From assembly GCF_002355735.1 (NCBI RefSeq), contig NZ_AP014879.1:496001-560000 (forward strand): a stretch of 64,000 nt of DNA, in the 5' to 3' direction. The notes beneath the pieces are model-generated. The model was not told where the DNA came from and searched no databases. It saw nothing but the letters and a program-made list of their open reading frames with translations. Made by a program: the position numbers and the translations under genes. The DNA comes from Sulfuricaulis limicola. Its GTDB lineage: Bacteria; Pseudomonadota; Gammaproteobacteria; Acidiferrobacterales; Sulfurifustaceae. Below, in pieces: positions 46,518 through 57,752 of this stretch (positions are counted from its first letter, which is position 1; each line of letters starts with the position of its first letter).

Positions 46518-47431
46518 GCAGAAATTTCGGCAAGGTGGCGGTATTGATGGGCGGCCCTTCCGCCGAGCGCGAGGTGTCGCTCAAGAGCGGCAATGCCGTG
46601 CTCGCGGCCCTGAAGCGCAAGGGGGTCGATGCGCATGGCTTCGACGCCGATAAATCCACCCTGCGCCAGCTGGAAGACGGGAAATTCGAACGCGTGTTCA
46701 TCGTGCTGCACGGACGCTGGGGCGAGGACGGCGTGATCCAGGGCGCGCTCGAAGTGCTCGACATTCCCTATACCGGCAGCGGCGTGCTCGGCTCGGCGCT
46801 CGGCATGGACAAGCTCAGAACCAAATATCTCTGGTCCGCCGCCGGCATTCCGACGCCGGAATACGCCGTGCTGGAAGCCGGGACCGATTTCGACAAGGTC
46901 GCTGCAAAACTTGGTCTGCCGGTGTTCGTGAAACCGGTGCGTGAAGGATCGAGCCTCGGCGTGAGCAAGGCCAGGACGGTGGCCGAACTGAAGGCGGCCT
47001 GGAAGAGCGCGGCCAAATACGACGATCAGGTCATCGCCGAGCGCTTCATCGACGGCGCCGAGATCACCTGCGGGATTCTCGGCGATCAGGCCTTGCCGCT
47101 GATCAGGATCGAGACCGATCGGGAATTCTACGACTACGAAGCGAAGTACATCCTCGATACCACGCGCTATCTCTGCCCCTGCGGCCTGCCCGCGGACCAG
47201 GAGCGCGCCATCCAGGCGCTGGCGCAACGCGCATTCGCCGCGCTCGGTTGCAGCGGCTGGGGCCGGGTGGATTTCATGCTCGACAAGGACGGGCGCGCGT
47301 ACGCGCTCGAGGTCAACACGGTACCGGGCATGACGGATCACAGCCTGGTGCCCAAGGCGGCGCAGCAGGCGGGCATGAATTTCGATGAACTGGTTTTGAA
47401 AATACTGGAGACGGCGGATGTCGAGCGCTGA
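46514..47431 (+). CDS. ddl: D-alanine:D-alanine ligase
   Basis: 305 residues, ATP-grasp. [49 protein letters not shown], and [27 protein letters not shown] with metal-binding Glu/Asn. Provides D-Ala-D-Ala for MurF. Type B by position in the cluster. Overlaps murB by 4 and ftsQ by 14 bases. Confidence 0.96.
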   Translation: MSRNFGKVAVLMGGPSAEREVSLKSGNAVLAALKRKGVDAHGFDADKSTLRQLEDGKFERVFIVLHGRWGEDGVIQGALEVLDIPYTGSGVLGSALGMDKLRTKYLWSAAGIPTPEYAVLEAGTDFDKVAAKLGLPVFVKPVREGSSLGVSKARTVAELKAAWKSAAKYDDQVIAERFIDGAEITCGILGDQALPLIRIETDREFYDYEAKYILDTTRYLCPCGLPADQERAIQALAQRAFAALGCSGWGRVDFMLDKDGRAYALEVNTVPGMTDHSLVPKAAQQAGMNFDELVLKILETADVER

Positions 47432-48233
47432 CACGACACGCACAAAGAATGAAGAAGGCATCAGCCTGTTCAGGGCGGCGGTGCTGCTGTTCGTGCTGTT
47501 GTCAGGGCTGCTGGCGCTGGCCTTCGGCGCCGACTGGTTGTTGCGCACCGACAATTTTCCGGTGCGGCAGGTGCGCTTCGAGGGCGAATTCAGGCACGTG
47601 ACACAGCCGGAGCTGGAAGCCGCCGTGGTCAAGGCCGTGCAGGGAAATTTTTTCCTGCTCAACCTGGACGCGGTGAAGGCGCGCGTGGAAGCGCTGCCCT
47701 GGGTCTACACGGCCTCGGTGCGGCGCCAGTGGCCGCAGGACGTGTACGTGCGGTTCACGGAGCAGCAGCTGGCCGCGCGCTGGGGCGATGGCGCCTTTCT
47801 CAACCAGGCCGGCGACGTGGTGCGCGTGACGCTGAACGACCCGGTGCCGGAACTCCCGCGGCTGGAGGGTCCCGAAGGAACCGGGCCGCAGGTACTCGAA
47901 CATTTCAGGAAGCTCGGCCAGATCCTGGCGGTGGTCGGTCTGGAGCTGGAGCGGGTTTCGCTGACGCCACGGCGTGTCTGGCATCTGGAACTCAAGGACG
48001 GAATGGTCATTGTGCTGGACCGGGACCAGCCGGAATACAAGCTGGAGCGGTTTGCGCGGGTGTATGCGCAATCGCTGCGGGACCAGCCCGCGAAAATCGC
48101 CCAGGTGGACCTGCGCTATGCCAATGGCTTTGCGGTGCAGACGGCCGGGGTGCGGGCCGCCGCTCATCGGGAAGCGCCGGGGCGCCTGGGTGCCACCGGC
48201 ACAGGAAGGACAGGAGCAGCCAAGAAGGGGTAA
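47418..48233 (+). CDS. ftsQ: Cell division protein FtsQ
   Basis: 271 residues. Cytoplasmic tail, one membrane helix (about 17-38), POTRA domain starting [15 protein letters not shown], and beta domain ([12 protein letters not shown]...RLEGPEG). The C-terminal tail after about 245 is Ala/Gly/Arg rich and probably disordered. Scaffold of the FtsQLB divisome complex. Start within the last codons of ddl, preceded by GGAG. Confidence 0.95.
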   Translation: MSSADTTRTKNEEGISLFRAAVLLFVLLSGLLALAFGADWLLRTDNFPVRQVRFEGEFRHVTQPELEAAVVKAVQGNFFLLNLDAVKARVEALPWVYTASVRRQWPQDVYVRFTEQQLAARWGDGAFLNQAGDVVRVTLNDPVPELPRLEGPEGTGPQVLEHFRKLGQILAVVGLELERVSLTPRRVWHLELKDGMVIVLDRDQPEYKLERFARVYAQSLRDQPAKIAQVDLRYANGFAVQTAGVRAAAHREAPGRLGATGTGRTGAAKKG

Positions 48234-48235
48234 TC

Positions 48236-49477
48236 ATGGCAAAAAGAGACGATGAAAAACTGATCGTGGGTCTGGATATCGGCACTTCCAAGGTGCTCGC
48301 GATCGTCGGTGAAATCGCGCCGACCGGGGAGGTCGAGATCATCGGCGTGGGGCACCACCCCTCGCGCGGCATGAAAAAGGGCGTGGTGGTGAACATCGAA
48401 TCCACGGTGCAATCCATCCAGCGCGCGATCGAGGAGGCCGAGCTCATGGCCGGCTGCCAGATCCACTCGGTCTACGCCGGCATCGCGGGTTCGCATATCT
48501 CCAGCTTCAACTCGCACGGGATTGTCGCCATCAAGGACAAGGAGGTCGGGCAGGGCGACGTGGAGCGCGTGATCGAGGCGGCGCGCGCGCTCGCCATTCC
48601 GGCGGATCAGAAAATCCTGCACATCCTTCCGCAGGAATTCATCATCGACAAGCAGGAAGGCATCCGCGAACCGATCGGCATGAGCGGCGTGCGGCTCGAG
48701 GCCAAGGTGCACATCGTGACCGGCGCGGTCAGCGCGGCGCAGAACATCATCAAGTGCGTGCGCCGCTGCGGGCTGGAGGTGGACGACATCATTCTCGAAC
48801 AGCTGGCCTCCAGCATCTCCACGCTGACGGAGGATGAAAAGGAACTGGGCGTGTGTCTGGTGGACATCGGCGGCGGTACCACCGACATCTCGGTATTCAC
48901 CGACGGCGCCATCCGCCACACCGCCGTGATTCCTATTGCCGGCGACCAGGTGACGAACGACATCGCGGTGGCGCTTCGCACACCGACGCAATACGCCGAG
49001 GACATCAAGAAGAAATACGGCTGTGCCCTGACGCAGCTGGCACACCGCGACGAGACCATCGAGGTGCCGGGCGTGGGTGACCGCCCGCCGCGCAAGCTGT
49101 CGCGTCAGACGCTGGCTGAGGTGATCGAGCCGCGCATCGAGGAACTCTACAGCCTGGTGCAGGCGGAATTGCGCCGCAGCGGCTTCGAGGACGTGGTTGG
49201 CAGCGGCCTGGTGCTCACCGGCGGCAGTGCCAAGATGGAAGGCGTGGTCGATCTCGCGGAAGAGGTGTTTCACATGCCGGTGCGCCTGGGCATGCCGCAG
49301 TACGTCGGCGGCCTGAAGGGCGTGGTGCAAAACCCGATTTTCGCCACCGGCGTGGGGCTGGTGCTGTACGGGGCGCGGTGCCGGGAAGGCAAGCAGTACG
49401 TGCAAAACCCGGGTGCGGCGGTGGGGGTAAAGGGAGTCTGGAGCAGGATGAAGAGCTGGTTTCAGGGGAATTTTTGA
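48236..49477 (+). CDS. ftsA: Cell division protein FtsA
   Basis: 413 residues, actin-like. VGLDIGTSKVLAIVGE phosphate-1 loop, ISSFNSHG in the 1C region, CLVDIGGGTTDISVF phosphate-2, VLTGGSAKMEG adenosine loop, and the C-terminal amphipathic helix (GVWSRMKSWFQGNF) that binds the membrane. Tethers FtsZ. ATG two bases after ftsQ; longer frame upstream is antisense-like and rejected. Confidence 0.97.
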   Translation: MAKRDDEKLIVGLDIGTSKVLAIVGEIAPTGEVEIIGVGHHPSRGMKKGVVVNIESTVQSIQRAIEEAELMAGCQIHSVYAGIAGSHISSFNSHGIVAIKDKEVGQGDVERVIEAARALAIPADQKILHILPQEFIIDKQEGIREPIGMSGVRLEAKVHIVTGAVSAAQNIIKCVRRCGLEVDDIILEQLASSISTLTEDEKELGVCLVDIGGGTTDISVFTDGAIRHTAVIPIAGDQVTNDIAVALRTPTQYAEDIKKKYGCALTQLAHRDETIEVPGVGDRPPRKLSRQTLAEVIEPRIEELYSLVQAELRRSGFEDVVGSGLVLTGGSAKMEGVVDLAEEVFHMPVRLGMPQYVGGLKGVVQNPIFATGVGLVLYGARCREGKQYVQNPGAAVGVKGVWSRMKSWFQGNF

Positions 49478-49540
49478 CGCGGGGGAACGGGCAATTGGTT
49501 CGATCAACGGATTTAAGGAAACCTACACTGGAGGCAACAC

Positions 49541-50677
49541 ATGTTTGAATTAATGGATACTTACGGGCAACAAGCGGTTATCAAGGTCATAGGAGTAGGC
49601 GGTGGCGGCGGCAATGTCGTCGACCACATGGTCGCCGCCAGTATCGAAGGCGTGGAGTTCATCAACGCCAACACCGATTCGCAGGCGCTCAAGCGCTCGC
49701 AGGCCAAGACCATTCTGCAGTTGGGCACCAATCTCACCAAGGGTCTCGGTTGCGGCGCCAACCCCGACATCGGCCGCCAGGCTGCAGTCGAGGATCGCGA
49801 ACGCATTGCCGAGGTGCTTTCCGGCGCGGATATGGTGTTCATTACCGCCGGCATGGGCGGCGGTACCGGCACCGGCGCGGCGCCGGTGGTGGCGCAGGTC
49901 GCGAAGGACATGAACATCCTGACGGTCGCCGTTGTGACCAAGCCGTTTCCGTTCGAGGGGCGCAAGCGTATGGCGATAGCGGATCAGGGCATATCCGACC
50001 TGGGCCAATATGTCGACTCTATAATAACGATCCCGAACGAGAAGCTGCTGACGGTACTGGGCAAGGATGCGACCCTGCTGGATGCCTTCGGCAAGGCCAA
50101 CCAGGTGTTGCAGAACGCGGTGCAGGGCATTGCCGAGCTGATCACGCGGCCGGGGCTTATCAATGTGGACTTCGCCGACGTGCGCACCGTGATGTCGGAG
50201 ATGGGCATGGCCATGATGGGCGCGGCCTCCGCCAGCGGTCCGTCACGCGCGCGCGAGGCAGCCATCGCGGCGGTCTCGAGCCCGTTGCTGGAGGACATCA
50301 ATATCTCCGGCGCCCGCGGCATTCTGGTCAACATCACCGCCGGCCTCGACATGTCCATCGGCGAGTTCGAGGAGGTTGGCAACGCCATCAAGGAATTCGC
50401 CTCCGACGACGCGACCGTGGTGATCGGCACCGTGATCGAACCCGAGATGCGCGAGGAACTGCGCGTGACGGTGGTGGCGACCGGTCTCGGCCAGGAAAAG
50501 GCGCGCAAGCAGCCGTACAAGGTGGTCAAGACCGGCACCGGCACGACCGACTTCGAGGACTACGAGACCCCGACGGTGATCCGCAATCGACGCACGGAGC
50601 GGCCGCTGGCCACGGCGGCGGAGGCAGCCATCGAGTACCTGGATATCCCGGCCTTCCTGCGCAAGCAGGCGGACTAG
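49541..50677 (+). CDS. ftsZ: Cell division GTPase FtsZ
   Basis: 378 residues. Tubulin signature [13 protein letters not shown] about residues 108-120, [10 protein letters not shown], and [21 protein letters not shown]7 loop. The conserved C-terminal peptide [12 protein letters not shown] binds FtsA and ZipA. GTP-dependent Z-ring polymer. Start 63 bases after ftsA with TGGAGG upstream. Confidence 0.98.
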   Translation: MFELMDTYGQQAVIKVIGVGGGGGNVVDHMVAASIEGVEFINANTDSQALKRSQAKTILQLGTNLTKGLGCGANPDIGRQAAVEDRERIAEVLSGADMVFITAGMGGGTGTGAAPVVAQVAKDMNILTVAVVTKPFPFEGRKRMAIADQGISDLGQYVDSIITIPNEKLLTVLGKDATLLDAFGKANQVLQNAVQGIAELITRPGLINVDFADVRTVMSEMGMAMMGAASASGPSRAREAAIAAVSSPLLEDINISGARGILVNITAGLDMSIGEFEEVGNAIKEFASDDATVVIGTVIEPEMREELRVTVVATGLGQEKARKQPYKVVKTGTGTTDFEDYETPTVIRNRRTERPLATAAEAAIEYLDIPAFLRKQAD

Positions 50678-51023
50678 CTCCCGCCACCCGCGGCGAACGC
50701 TCCCTGACGGGGCTTCGCCACGGAGAAGGGGATTATTCTGGCGCCCTTGAGCCACCGGTAAGCGGCATTCGCCGCGTTGCCGGCCGTTTATCGGCCCCGG
50801 CTGAGCGATCATGGCCGGCAATCCGAGATTTGGCTGGACAGATGTGGGGTTTTATCCTTAAATTAGAGGCAGGGACCGATTTTTCCGTATACCTTGCCCA
50901 AGTGAATTCGTAATCGGCATGCAGGGTTGCATGCGTCAAATTAACTTAGCGTGAATATTTTCGCTCCGGCGAAGGAACGCTGGCCTTTTCGCAAGAAAGG
51001 GATCATTCAAGAAGAAGTTTTTA
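50678..51023 (+). other. 346-base intergenic region between ftsZ and lpxC
   Basis: No gene, clear terminator or RNA. The last 120 bases are more AT-rich and must carry the lpxC promoter or leader, but I cannot pick a convincing -35/-10 pair. TTGCATGC-like short palindromes occur near 50920-50935. Confidence 0.4.
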
Positions 51024-51935
51024 ATGATTAAACAACGCACTCTGAAAAACGTCATCCGCGCCACCGGCGTGGGTCTCCACACAGGCGAAAAGGTCTATCT
51101 CACCCTCCGGCCCGCTTCTTCCGATACCGGAATTGTCTTTCGCCGCATTGACTTGGCTGATCCGGTTGAAATCCGTGCCTGCCCGGAAAACGTCTCCGAC
51201 ACGCGCCTCTCGACTACACTTGAATATAACGGTGTGCGTGTTTCCACGGTGGAGCATCTTATGTCGGCATTCGCCGGTCTGGGCATCGATAACGCCTACG
51301 TCGATCTGACGGCGGCGGAAGTGCCGATCATGGACGGCAGCGCCGGGCCATTCGTGTTCCTGGTGCAGTCGGCCGGCATCGCCGAACAGAGCGCGCCGAA
51401 GCGTTTCATCCGCATCAAGAAGGAAGTGCGCGTGGACGAGGAAGACAAATGGGCCTGCTTCCAGCCGTTTGAGGGATTCAAGGTTTCCTTCGCCATCGAA
51501 TTCAATCACCCGACCTTCCGCAATTCGACCCAGAACGCCACGGTCGATTTTTCCACGACCTCTTTCGTCAAGGAAATCAGCCGTGCCCGCACCTTCGGTT
51601 TCATGGGCGATCTTGAGGCGCTGCGCGCGGTAGGGCTGGCGCGCGGTGGCGGTCTCGACAACGCCATCGTGCTGGACGAATACCGCATCCTGAATGACGA
51701 CGGTCTTCGTTATGAAGACGAATTCGTCAAGCACAAGGTGCTGGATGCCATCGGCGACCTGTACCTGCTGGGGCATCCGCTGATCGGCGCCTTCAGCGCC
51801 CACAAGTCCGGGCATTCCCTCAACAACCGTCTGTTGCGTCAATTGGTGATGAACCAGGATGCCTGGGAACTCATCACTTATGACGAAAACGACCAGGCGC
51901 CCATCGCCTTCGTGCGCACGGCCCCGGCGGCCTGA
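51024..51935 (+). CDS. lpxC: UDP-3-O-acyl-N-acetylglucosamine deacetylase LpxC
   Basis: 303 residues. Zinc ligands: His in [21 protein letters not shown], and [14 protein letters not shown] (H-x3-D); catalytic His in [12 protein letters not shown]. Committed step of lipid A synthesis. Position after ftsZ is conserved in gammaproteobacteria. Confidence 0.97.
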   Translation: MIKQRTLKNVIRATGVGLHTGEKVYLTLRPASSDTGIVFRRIDLADPVEIRACPENVSDTRLSTTLEYNGVRVSTVEHLMSAFAGLGIDNAYVDLTAAEVPIMDGSAGPFVFLVQSAGIAEQSAPKRFIRIKKEVRVDEEDKWACFQPFEGFKVSFAIEFNHPTFRNSTQNATVDFSTTSFVKEISRARTFGFMGDLEALRAVGLARGGGLDNAIVLDEYRILNDDGLRYEDEFVKHKVLDAIGDLYLLGHPLIGAFSAHKSGHSLNNRLLRQLVMNQDAWELITYDENDQAPIAFVRTAPAA

Positions 51936-51977
51936 ACCGGCAACAGGTCAACGGGAAGTCGAAAGGGGAAGCACGGC

Positions 51978-52904
51978 ATGAACATCATCCTGGTACCGAA
52001 CAGCCGGCGTGGCAAGGGCCGCAATACCACGCTTTCCCATCGTCATCTTGTTCTGATCGCGCTGGTGGTTCTGGTGGCGCTGCCCGTTCTTCTGGGCGTC
52101 GTGGCCTACCACGCCCAGGACATGCTTACCGCGCACAACGCGGATTCGCTGTTGTCGGCGCAGCGCCGCGAACTGGCTGCCCAGCGCACGGCCGTGGCAG
52201 AGGCCAAGCGCAATGCCGAAGCGCACCTGAACGCACTGGCACAGCGGCTCGGCCAGATGCAGGCGCAAATGATGCGGCTCAATGCGCTGGGCTCGCGCCT
52301 GACGCGCATGGCCGGTCTGGATGCGCGTGAATTCAATTTTGCTGTCGAGGCGGCCATGGGCGGACCGGAAAAGAATGCCGCTGCCTCGAATCCGCCCGAG
52401 CTGATGTCCTCGCTCGATCACCTGGCCCGGGAAATCGAGCGTCAGCAGGAGCGCCTCAGTGCGCTCGAGAACCTGCTGCTCGATCGCAAGCTCAGCGCGG
52501 CTGTGACGCCTTCGGGCTGGCCGGTGCAGGGCGGCTGGATTTCCTCCGGTTTTGGCGCGCGCGCCGATCCTTTCAACGGCCATCAGTCCTATCATGAAGG
52601 TGTCGACATCGCCTCCAACCTGGGTTCACCGGTACTGGCCATGGGCGATGGTGTCGTGACCCACAGTGGCGAGAAATCCGGTTACGGGCTGCTGGTCGAG
52701 GTTACGCATGAATCCGGTTTGATCACCCGCTATGCCCATGCCAGCGCCGTCCTCGTCAGGGTCGGCGACCGTGTGCAGAAGGGCCAGCCCGTCGCGCAAG
52801 TTGGCACCACCGGCCGTTCCACCGGACCCCATCTGCATTTCGAGGTGGTGCGCAATGGAACTTCGGTCAACCCCATGCGCTATTTGCAGCAAGCCGGGAA
52901 ATAG
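51978..52904 (+). CDS. M23 family peptidase (LytM/DipM-like) with membrane anchor
   Basis: 308 residues. N-terminal membrane helix (about 24-44), coiled coil (about 55-170, LLSAQRRELAAQRTAVAEAKRNAEAHLNAL), and C-terminal M23 domain with H-x3-D (HEGVDIAS) and H-x-H (HLHFEV) zinc motifs, so probably an active peptidoglycan endopeptidase. It lies where E. coli has secM, between lpxC and secA. Start ATG at 51978 with AAAGGGGAAG upstream. Confidence 0.92.
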   Translation: MNIILVPNSRRGKGRNTTLSHRHLVLIALVVLVALPVLLGVVAYHAQDMLTAHNADSLLSAQRRELAAQRTAVAEAKRNAEAHLNALAQRLGQMQAQMMRLNALGSRLTRMAGLDAREFNFAVEAAMGGPEKNAAASNPPELMSSLDHLAREIERQQERLSALENLLLDRKLSAAVTPSGWPVQGGWISSGFGARADPFNGHQSYHEGVDIASNLGSPVLAMGDGVVTHSGEKSGYGLLVEVTHESGLITRYAHASAVLVRVGDRVQKGQPVAQVGTTGRSTGPHLHFEVVRNGTSVNPMRYLQQAGK

Positions 52905-52995
52905 GTCGCAACGCCGTCACGCTTCAAGTCTCTCCACTTTTCCTCCATAATTGCCGCTCTTTTGTTACGTCTCCCCGGGAGACGCACGGATTTTC

Positions 52996-55704
52996 ATGAT
53001 CACGAAAGCACTTACCAGGATATTCGGCAGCCGCAACACCCGTCTGATCAAGCGCATGCAGCAGGACGTGGCGCGCATCAACGCGCTCGAGGCAGGCATT
53101 GCGCCGCTCACCGACGAGCAGTTGCGTGCCAAGACCGCCGAATTCAGGACCCGCCTCTCGAACGGTGAGACCCTTGAGGGCCTGCTGCATGAAGCCTTCG
53201 CGGTGGTGCGCGAAGCCTCCAAGCGCACCCTGGGCATGCGCCATTTTGACGTGCAGCTGATCGGCGGCATGGTGTTGCACCAGGGTAAGATCTCGGAGAT
53301 GCGGACCGGCGAAGGCAAAACGCTGGTGGCCACGCTGCCGGTCTACCTGAACGCGCTGGCGGGCAAGGGCGTGCACGTGGTGACCGTCAACGATTACCTG
53401 GCCCGGCGCGACGCCGAGTGGATGGGACAGATCTACAAGTTTCTCGGCATGAGCGTGGGCGTGGTAGTTCCCGGACAGGATCGCCAGACCAAGCGTGAAG
53501 CCTACGCCGCCGATATCACCTACGGCACCAACAACGAATACGGTTTCGATTACCTGCGCGACAACATGGCGTTTCGCGCCGAAGAGCGCGCGCAACGGGG
53601 ACTCAACTACGCCATCGTGGACGAGGTAGACTCGATCCTGATCGACGAGGCGCGCACGCCGCTCATCATTTCCGGGCCGGCCGAAGAGAGCACCGACCTG
53701 TACGTCAAGATCAACGCGATCATTCCGCGCCTGACGAAGCAGGAAACCGAGAACGGGCCCGGTGATTTCAGCGTGGACGAGAAGACGCGCCAGGCCTACC
53801 TGACCGAGGCCGGCCACGAAACCGTGGAAAAGCTGCTGGCGCAGGCCGGGCTGCTGGAGCCGGGATCCAGCCTGTACGACGTATCGAGCCTGATATTGAT
53901 GCACCATCTGATTGCCGCGCTGCGCGCACATGCGCTGTTCAAGCGCGAGGTGGATTACATCGTGCGCGACAACGAAGTCATCATCATCGATGAATTCACC
54001 GGACGCATGATGCAGGGGCGGCGCTGGTCGGACGGTTTGCACCAGGCCGTGGAAGCGAAGGAGGGCGTGCCGATCCAGAGCGAGAACCATACGCTGGCCA
54101 CGATCACGTTCCAGAATTATTTCAGGTTGTACAGCAAGCTCGCCGGCATGACCGGCACCGCCGACACCGAAGCCTTCGAATTCCAGCAGATCTACGGACT
54201 CGAGGTAGTGGTGATTCCGACTCACCGGCCGATGGTCCGCAACGACCTTGCCGACCAGATCTACCGCACCGCGGCGGAAAAACACGCGGCGATACTGGCG
54301 GATGTCCGGGACTGCCATCAGCGCCGCCAGCCGGTGCTGGTCGGCACCGTTTCCATCGAGGCCTCGGAACATCTGTCGCGGCTGCTTGCCAGGGAAAAGA
54401 TCGAACACCAGGTGCTCAATGCCAAGCAGCACGAACGCGAGGCGCTTATCGTGGCGCAGGCCGGTCGACCCGGTGCGGTGACCATCGCCACCAACATGGC
54501 CGGTCGCGGCACCGATATCGTGCTCGGCGGCAATCTCGAGATGGAGCTCAAGGAGATCGGCGATGACCCGGCCGGCCGCGAGCGCGCGCGGGCCGAGTGG
54601 GGAAAGCGCCACCAGCAGGTCGTGGCCGCCGGCGGCCTGCACATGATCGGCACCGAACGCCACGAATCGCGCCGCATCGACAACCAGTTGCGCGGCCGTG
54701 CCGGCCGTCAGGGCGACCCCGGTTCCTCGCGTTTTTATCTCTCGCTCGAGGACAATCTGCTGCGCATTTTCGGCAGCGATCGCCTGTCCGGCCTGATGCA
54801 GAAACTCGGCATGCAGGAGGGTGAGGCCATCGAGCACCCGTGGGTGACGCGCGCCATCGAAAACGCCCAACGCAAGGTCGAGGCCCGCAACTTCGATATC
54901 CGCAAGCAGCTACTCGAATACGACGACGTGGCGAACGACCAGCGCAAGGTGATCTACGAACAGCGTAACCGGCTCATGGACGTGGAAGACATCTCGGAGA
55001 GCATCACGAGCATACGCCACGAAGTCGTCACGGAAATAATCAACCAGCATGTTCCGCCCGAGAGCCTGGAAGAGCAGTGGAACATCACGGCTCTCGAAGA
55101 GAGTCTCGATCGCGAGCTGGGTCTGAAGCTGCCTGTCGGCCAGTGGCTCAAGGACGAGACGTCCCTGGACGAGGAAAAATTGCGGGCGCGCATCCTTGCC
55201 GAAGCCGATCGCCGGCACGCCGAAAAAACCGTCTCCATCGGGCCCGAAGTCATGCGTCACCTGGAAAAGGCGATCATGTTGCAGGTGCTGGATACGCAGT
55301 GGAAGGATCACCTGGCCGCCATGGATTACCTGCGCCAGGGCATACACCTGCGCGGTTATGCCCAGAAAAACCCGAAGGAAGAATACAAGCGCGAATCGTT
55401 CGTGCTGTTTTCCGACATGCTGAACCGGGTGCGGCATGACGTGATCAATTTGCTGGCGCATGTGCAGGTGCAGGCGCCGCAGGATGTCGAAGCGCTGGAA
55501 GCCCAGAATCGCCAGCCACAGGACATGCAATTCGTGCACCCGACACTGGCTGCCGGTGGCGAGCCCGAGCAGGGTGAAGCTGGAGATGAAGTCGCTGTGG
55601 CGCAGAAACCGGTCACGCGTCGCCAGCCCAAGATCGGACGCAACGATCCCTGCCCCTGCGGTTCGGGCAAGAAATACAAACAATGTCACGGCAAACTGAC
55701 GTGA
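52996..55704 (+). CDS. secA: Preprotein translocase ATPase SecA
   Basis: 902 residues. DEAD motor: Walker [37 protein letters not shown], and C-terminal SEC-C zinc motif [14 protein letters not shown] that binds SecB. The motor drives secretory proteins through SecYEG. ATG at 52996 chosen over an upstream frame start at 52951 because it matches the family N-terminus ([14 protein letters not shown]). Confidence 0.98.
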   Translation: MITKALTRIFGSRNTRLIKRMQQDVARINALEAGIAPLTDEQLRAKTAEFRTRLSNGETLEGLLHEAFAVVREASKRTLGMRHFDVQLIGGMVLHQGKISEMRTGEGKTLVATLPVYLNALAGKGVHVVTVNDYLARRDAEWMGQIYKFLGMSVGVVVPGQDRQTKREAYAADITYGTNNEYGFDYLRDNMAFRAEERAQRGLNYAIVDEVDSILIDEARTPLIISGPAEESTDLYVKINAIIPRLTKQETENGPGDFSVDEKTRQAYLTEAGHETVEKLLAQAGLLEPGSSLYDVSSLILMHHLIAALRAHALFKREVDYIVRDNEVIIIDEFTGRMMQGRRWSDGLHQAVEAKEGVPIQSENHTLATITFQNYFRLYSKLAGMTGTADTEAFEFQQIYGLEVVVIPTHRPMVRNDLADQIYRTAAEKHAAILADVRDCHQRRQPVLVGTVSIEASEHLSRLLAREKIEHQVLNAKQHEREALIVAQAGRPGAVTIATNMAGRGTDIVLGGNLEMELKEIGDDPAGRERARAEWGKRHQQVVAAGGLHMIGTERHESRRIDNQLRGRAGRQGDPGSSRFYLSLEDNLLRIFGSDRLSGLMQKLGMQEGEAIEHPWVTRAIENAQRKVEARNFDIRKQLLEYDDVANDQRKVIYEQRNRLMDVEDISESITSIRHEVVTEIINQHVPPESLEEQWNITALEESLDRELGLKLPVGQWLKDETSLDEEKLRARILAEADRRHAEKTVSIGPEVMRHLEKAIMLQVLDTQWKDHLAAMDYLRQGIHLRGYAQKNPKEEYKRESFVLFSDMLNRVRHDVINLLAHVQVQAPQDVEALEAQNRQPQDMQFVHPTLAAGGEPEQGEAGDEVAVAQKPVTRRQPKIGRNDPCPCGSGKKYKQCHGKLT

Positions 55705-55717
55705 GCCGTGATTCGTC

Positions 55718-55765
55718 ATTCGTGAGTCGTGGGATAGAATCAGTTACGATTCACGACTCACGGAT
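55718..55765. repeat. Inverted repeat between secA and argJ
   Basis: ATTCGTGAGTCGTG (55718-55731) pairs with CACGACTCACGGAT (55752-55765), 13 of 14 positions, loop 20 bases. No U run, so not a standard terminator; resembles dispersed palindromic repeats in intergenic gaps. Confidence 0.7.
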
Positions 55766-55782
55766 CACGATTTAGTTCTGAA

Positions 55783-57003
55783 ATGGCCGTAGGCCTGAAA
55801 GCATTGCCCGTCCTTCATCCCGTCGCCGGCATCCGACTCGGAACCGCCGCCGCCGGCATTCGCAAACAGGATCGTCGCGATCTGGTGGTGATCGAGTGCG
55901 CCCCGGGCACACTGGCAGCCGCCACCTTCACGCAAAACCGTTTCTGCGCCGCTCCCGTCACGGTGGCGCGCGAGCATCTCGCCAGGACCGCACCGCGCGC
56001 CCTGCTCATCAATACCGGGTTTGCCAATGCCGGCACCGGTGAGCCGGGCGTGGAAGACGCGCGCGCCTGTTGTGCGGCGCTGGCGCGTCAGTTGAATTGC
56101 CGGTCCGAGGAGATTCTGCCGTTTTCCACGGGCGTGATCGGCGAGCGACTTCCGCGCGAGCGAATTGTCGCCGGTCTGCCATCCTGCCTTGCCAGACTGA
56201 ATGCCAATGGCTGGGCCGAAGGCGCGCACGGCATCATGACGACCGATACCCTGCCGAAGGGCAGCTCGCGCCAGATCAGAATCGGTTCGAGCACGATCAC
56301 GGTGACGGGCATCGCCAAGGGCGCCGGCATGATCCGGCCGGACATGGCGACTATGCTGGCGTTCGTGGCCACGGATGCCGTCGTCGCCCCGGCGGTGCTT
56401 CAGGCCTGCGTCACGGCGGCGGTGAACCGGTCCTTCAATCGCATCACCATCGACGGCGATACTTCCACCAACGATGCCTGCGTGCTGCTGGCCACCGGTA
56501 CCGCCGGAAATCCCGTGATTGATCGGGTCGAGGGCGAGGCCTATGCCTTGTTGCTGGGAACCGTTATGGAGGTGTTCATGGAGCTGGCACAGGCCATCGT
56601 GCGTGACGCCGAGGGTGCCACCAAGTTCATTACCATCGATGTGAGCGGCGGGCAGAGCGAGTCCGATTGTCTCGCGGTGGCCTATACCATCGCGCACTCC
56701 CCGCTGGTGAAAACGGCATTTTTTGCCAGCGACCCCAACTGGGGGCGCATTCTGGCCGCTATCGGACGGGCGCCGATAGAACATCTGGATGTCGCCACGG
56801 TGGCGATTCATCTTAATGAGTTGTGTGTGGTGCGTAACGGTGCGTTGGATGCTGAATATACCGAGGCCAAGGGGCTTGCGGTGATGCGGCGGCCGGAAAT
56901 CCGTATCGGGGTGGAGCTGGGGACGGGCGCGGCTTCAGCGTGCGTGTGGACCTCGGATCTGTCGCACGATTATGTGCGCATCAACGCCGAATACCGAACA
57001 TAA
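55783..57003 (+). CDS. argJ: Bifunctional glutamate N-acetyltransferase / amino-acid acetyltransferase ArgJ
   Basis: 406 residues. ArgJ autoprocessing block KGAGMIRPDMATMLAF: cleavage before the Thr of A-T-M-L gives the nucleophile. Also ITIDGDTSTNDAC and DPNWGRILAAIGRAP. Transfers acetyl from N-acetylornithine to glutamate in the cyclic arginine pathway. Conserved location after secA in several gammaproteobacteria. Confidence 0.96.
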   Translation: MAVGLKALPVLHPVAGIRLGTAAAGIRKQDRRDLVVIECAPGTLAAATFTQNRFCAAPVTVAREHLARTAPRALLINTGFANAGTGEPGVEDARACCAALARQLNCRSEEILPFSTGVIGERLPRERIVAGLPSCLARLNANGWAEGAHGIMTTDTLPKGSSRQIRIGSSTITVTGIAKGAGMIRPDMATMLAFVATDAVVAPAVLQACVTAAVNRSFNRITIDGDTSTNDACVLLATGTAGNPVIDRVEGEAYALLLGTVMEVFMELAQAIVRDAEGATKFITIDVSGGQSESDCLAVAYTIAHSPLVKTAFFASDPNWGRILAAIGRAPIEHLDVATVAIHLNELCVVRNGALDAEYTEAKGLAVMRRPEIRIGVELGTGAASACVWTSDLSHDYVRINAEYRT

Positions 57004-57016
57004 CCTCTAACGCTCT

Positions 57017-57100
57017 GGCAAAAACGCGGAGGACGCAGAGGCACAGAGCACACAGAGTTTTAGGACTGAATACCCCACTCCTCTGCGTTCTCCGCGTCTC
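57017..57100. repeat. Dispersed inverted repeat of the GCAGAGG type
   Basis: CGCGGAGGACGCAGAGG near 57027 is mirrored by CCTCTGCGTTCTCCGCG near 57081; central part contains CACAGAGCACACAGAG. Lies between convergent argJ and coaE. Same family as 31568-31640. Confidence 0.7.
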
Positions 57101-57133
57101 CTCGATCTCTGCGATATTTCCAGGGCGTTTAAT

Positions 57134-57742
57134 CTAGTTTTTCTTCGTCGTCGTTGCGAGCGACAGATACCACTGGTGCATGCGCTCCACCTCGGCCTCG
57201 AGCTGCTTCCGGTCGCCATTATTTTCGATGATCTCGTTCGCCAGTTGCAGCCGTTGCGCCCGGCTTGCCTGGGCCGACATGATCTTGCGTATTTCCGGTT
57301 CGCTGAGTCCGCTGCGGGTGGCGGTACGCTGGATCTGTACATTTTCCATGGCATCGACGACCAGAACACGGTCCACAAGATCGGTAAAGCCTGATTCGAT
57401 CAGCAGCGGGACCACTACGACGACATAGGGCGCATCGAGTGCGGCCAGCCTGTCCCGGACCACAGCGCGGATGTGAGGGTGCAGAATCGTTTCGAGAAGC
57501 CGGCGCTCGTCGGCATTGTCAAAGACACGTTCGCGCAGCCGGTTGCGATCGACCCGGCGTTTTTCATCCAAAATCGCATCACCGAAGGCATGGACAATCT
57601 CATCGTAGGATTTCTGGCCCGGTTCGGTCAGGGCGTGTGCGATCTCATCGGTATCGATCACCGGCACTCCGCGCATCACGAACAGTGACGCGATGGTGGA
57701 TTTGCCACTGCCAATGCCGCCGGTCAGTCCTACGCGTAACAT
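57134..57742 (-). CDS. coaE: Dephospho-CoA kinase CoaE
   Basis: 202 residues from the ATG at 57742. P-loop GLTGGIGSGKST, DTDEIAHALTEPG, LHPHIRAVVRDRL, VVVPLLIESG and MSAQASRAQRLQLANEIIENNGD are family features. Last step of CoA synthesis. A TTG at 57772 would extend it into the pilD end; the ATG fits the family start MLRVGLTGG. Follows pilD, as in other type IV pilus loci. Confidence 0.95.
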   Translation of the reverse strand: MLRVGLTGGIGSGKSTIASLFVMRGVPVIDTDEIAHALTEPGQKSYDEIVHAFGDAILDEKRRVDRNRLRERVFDNADERRLLETILHPHIRAVVRDRLAALDAPYVVVVVPLLIESGFTDLVDRVLVVDAMENVQIQRTATRSGLSEPEIRKIMSAQASRAQRLQLANEIIENNGDRKQLEAEVERMHQWYLSLATTTKKN

Positions 57743-57752
57743 GAGGGCAGGT

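Noticed and set aside
52924-54870. Long minus-strand open frame opposite secA
   Set aside because: Mirrors secA codon bias, no domain and no ribosome binding site.
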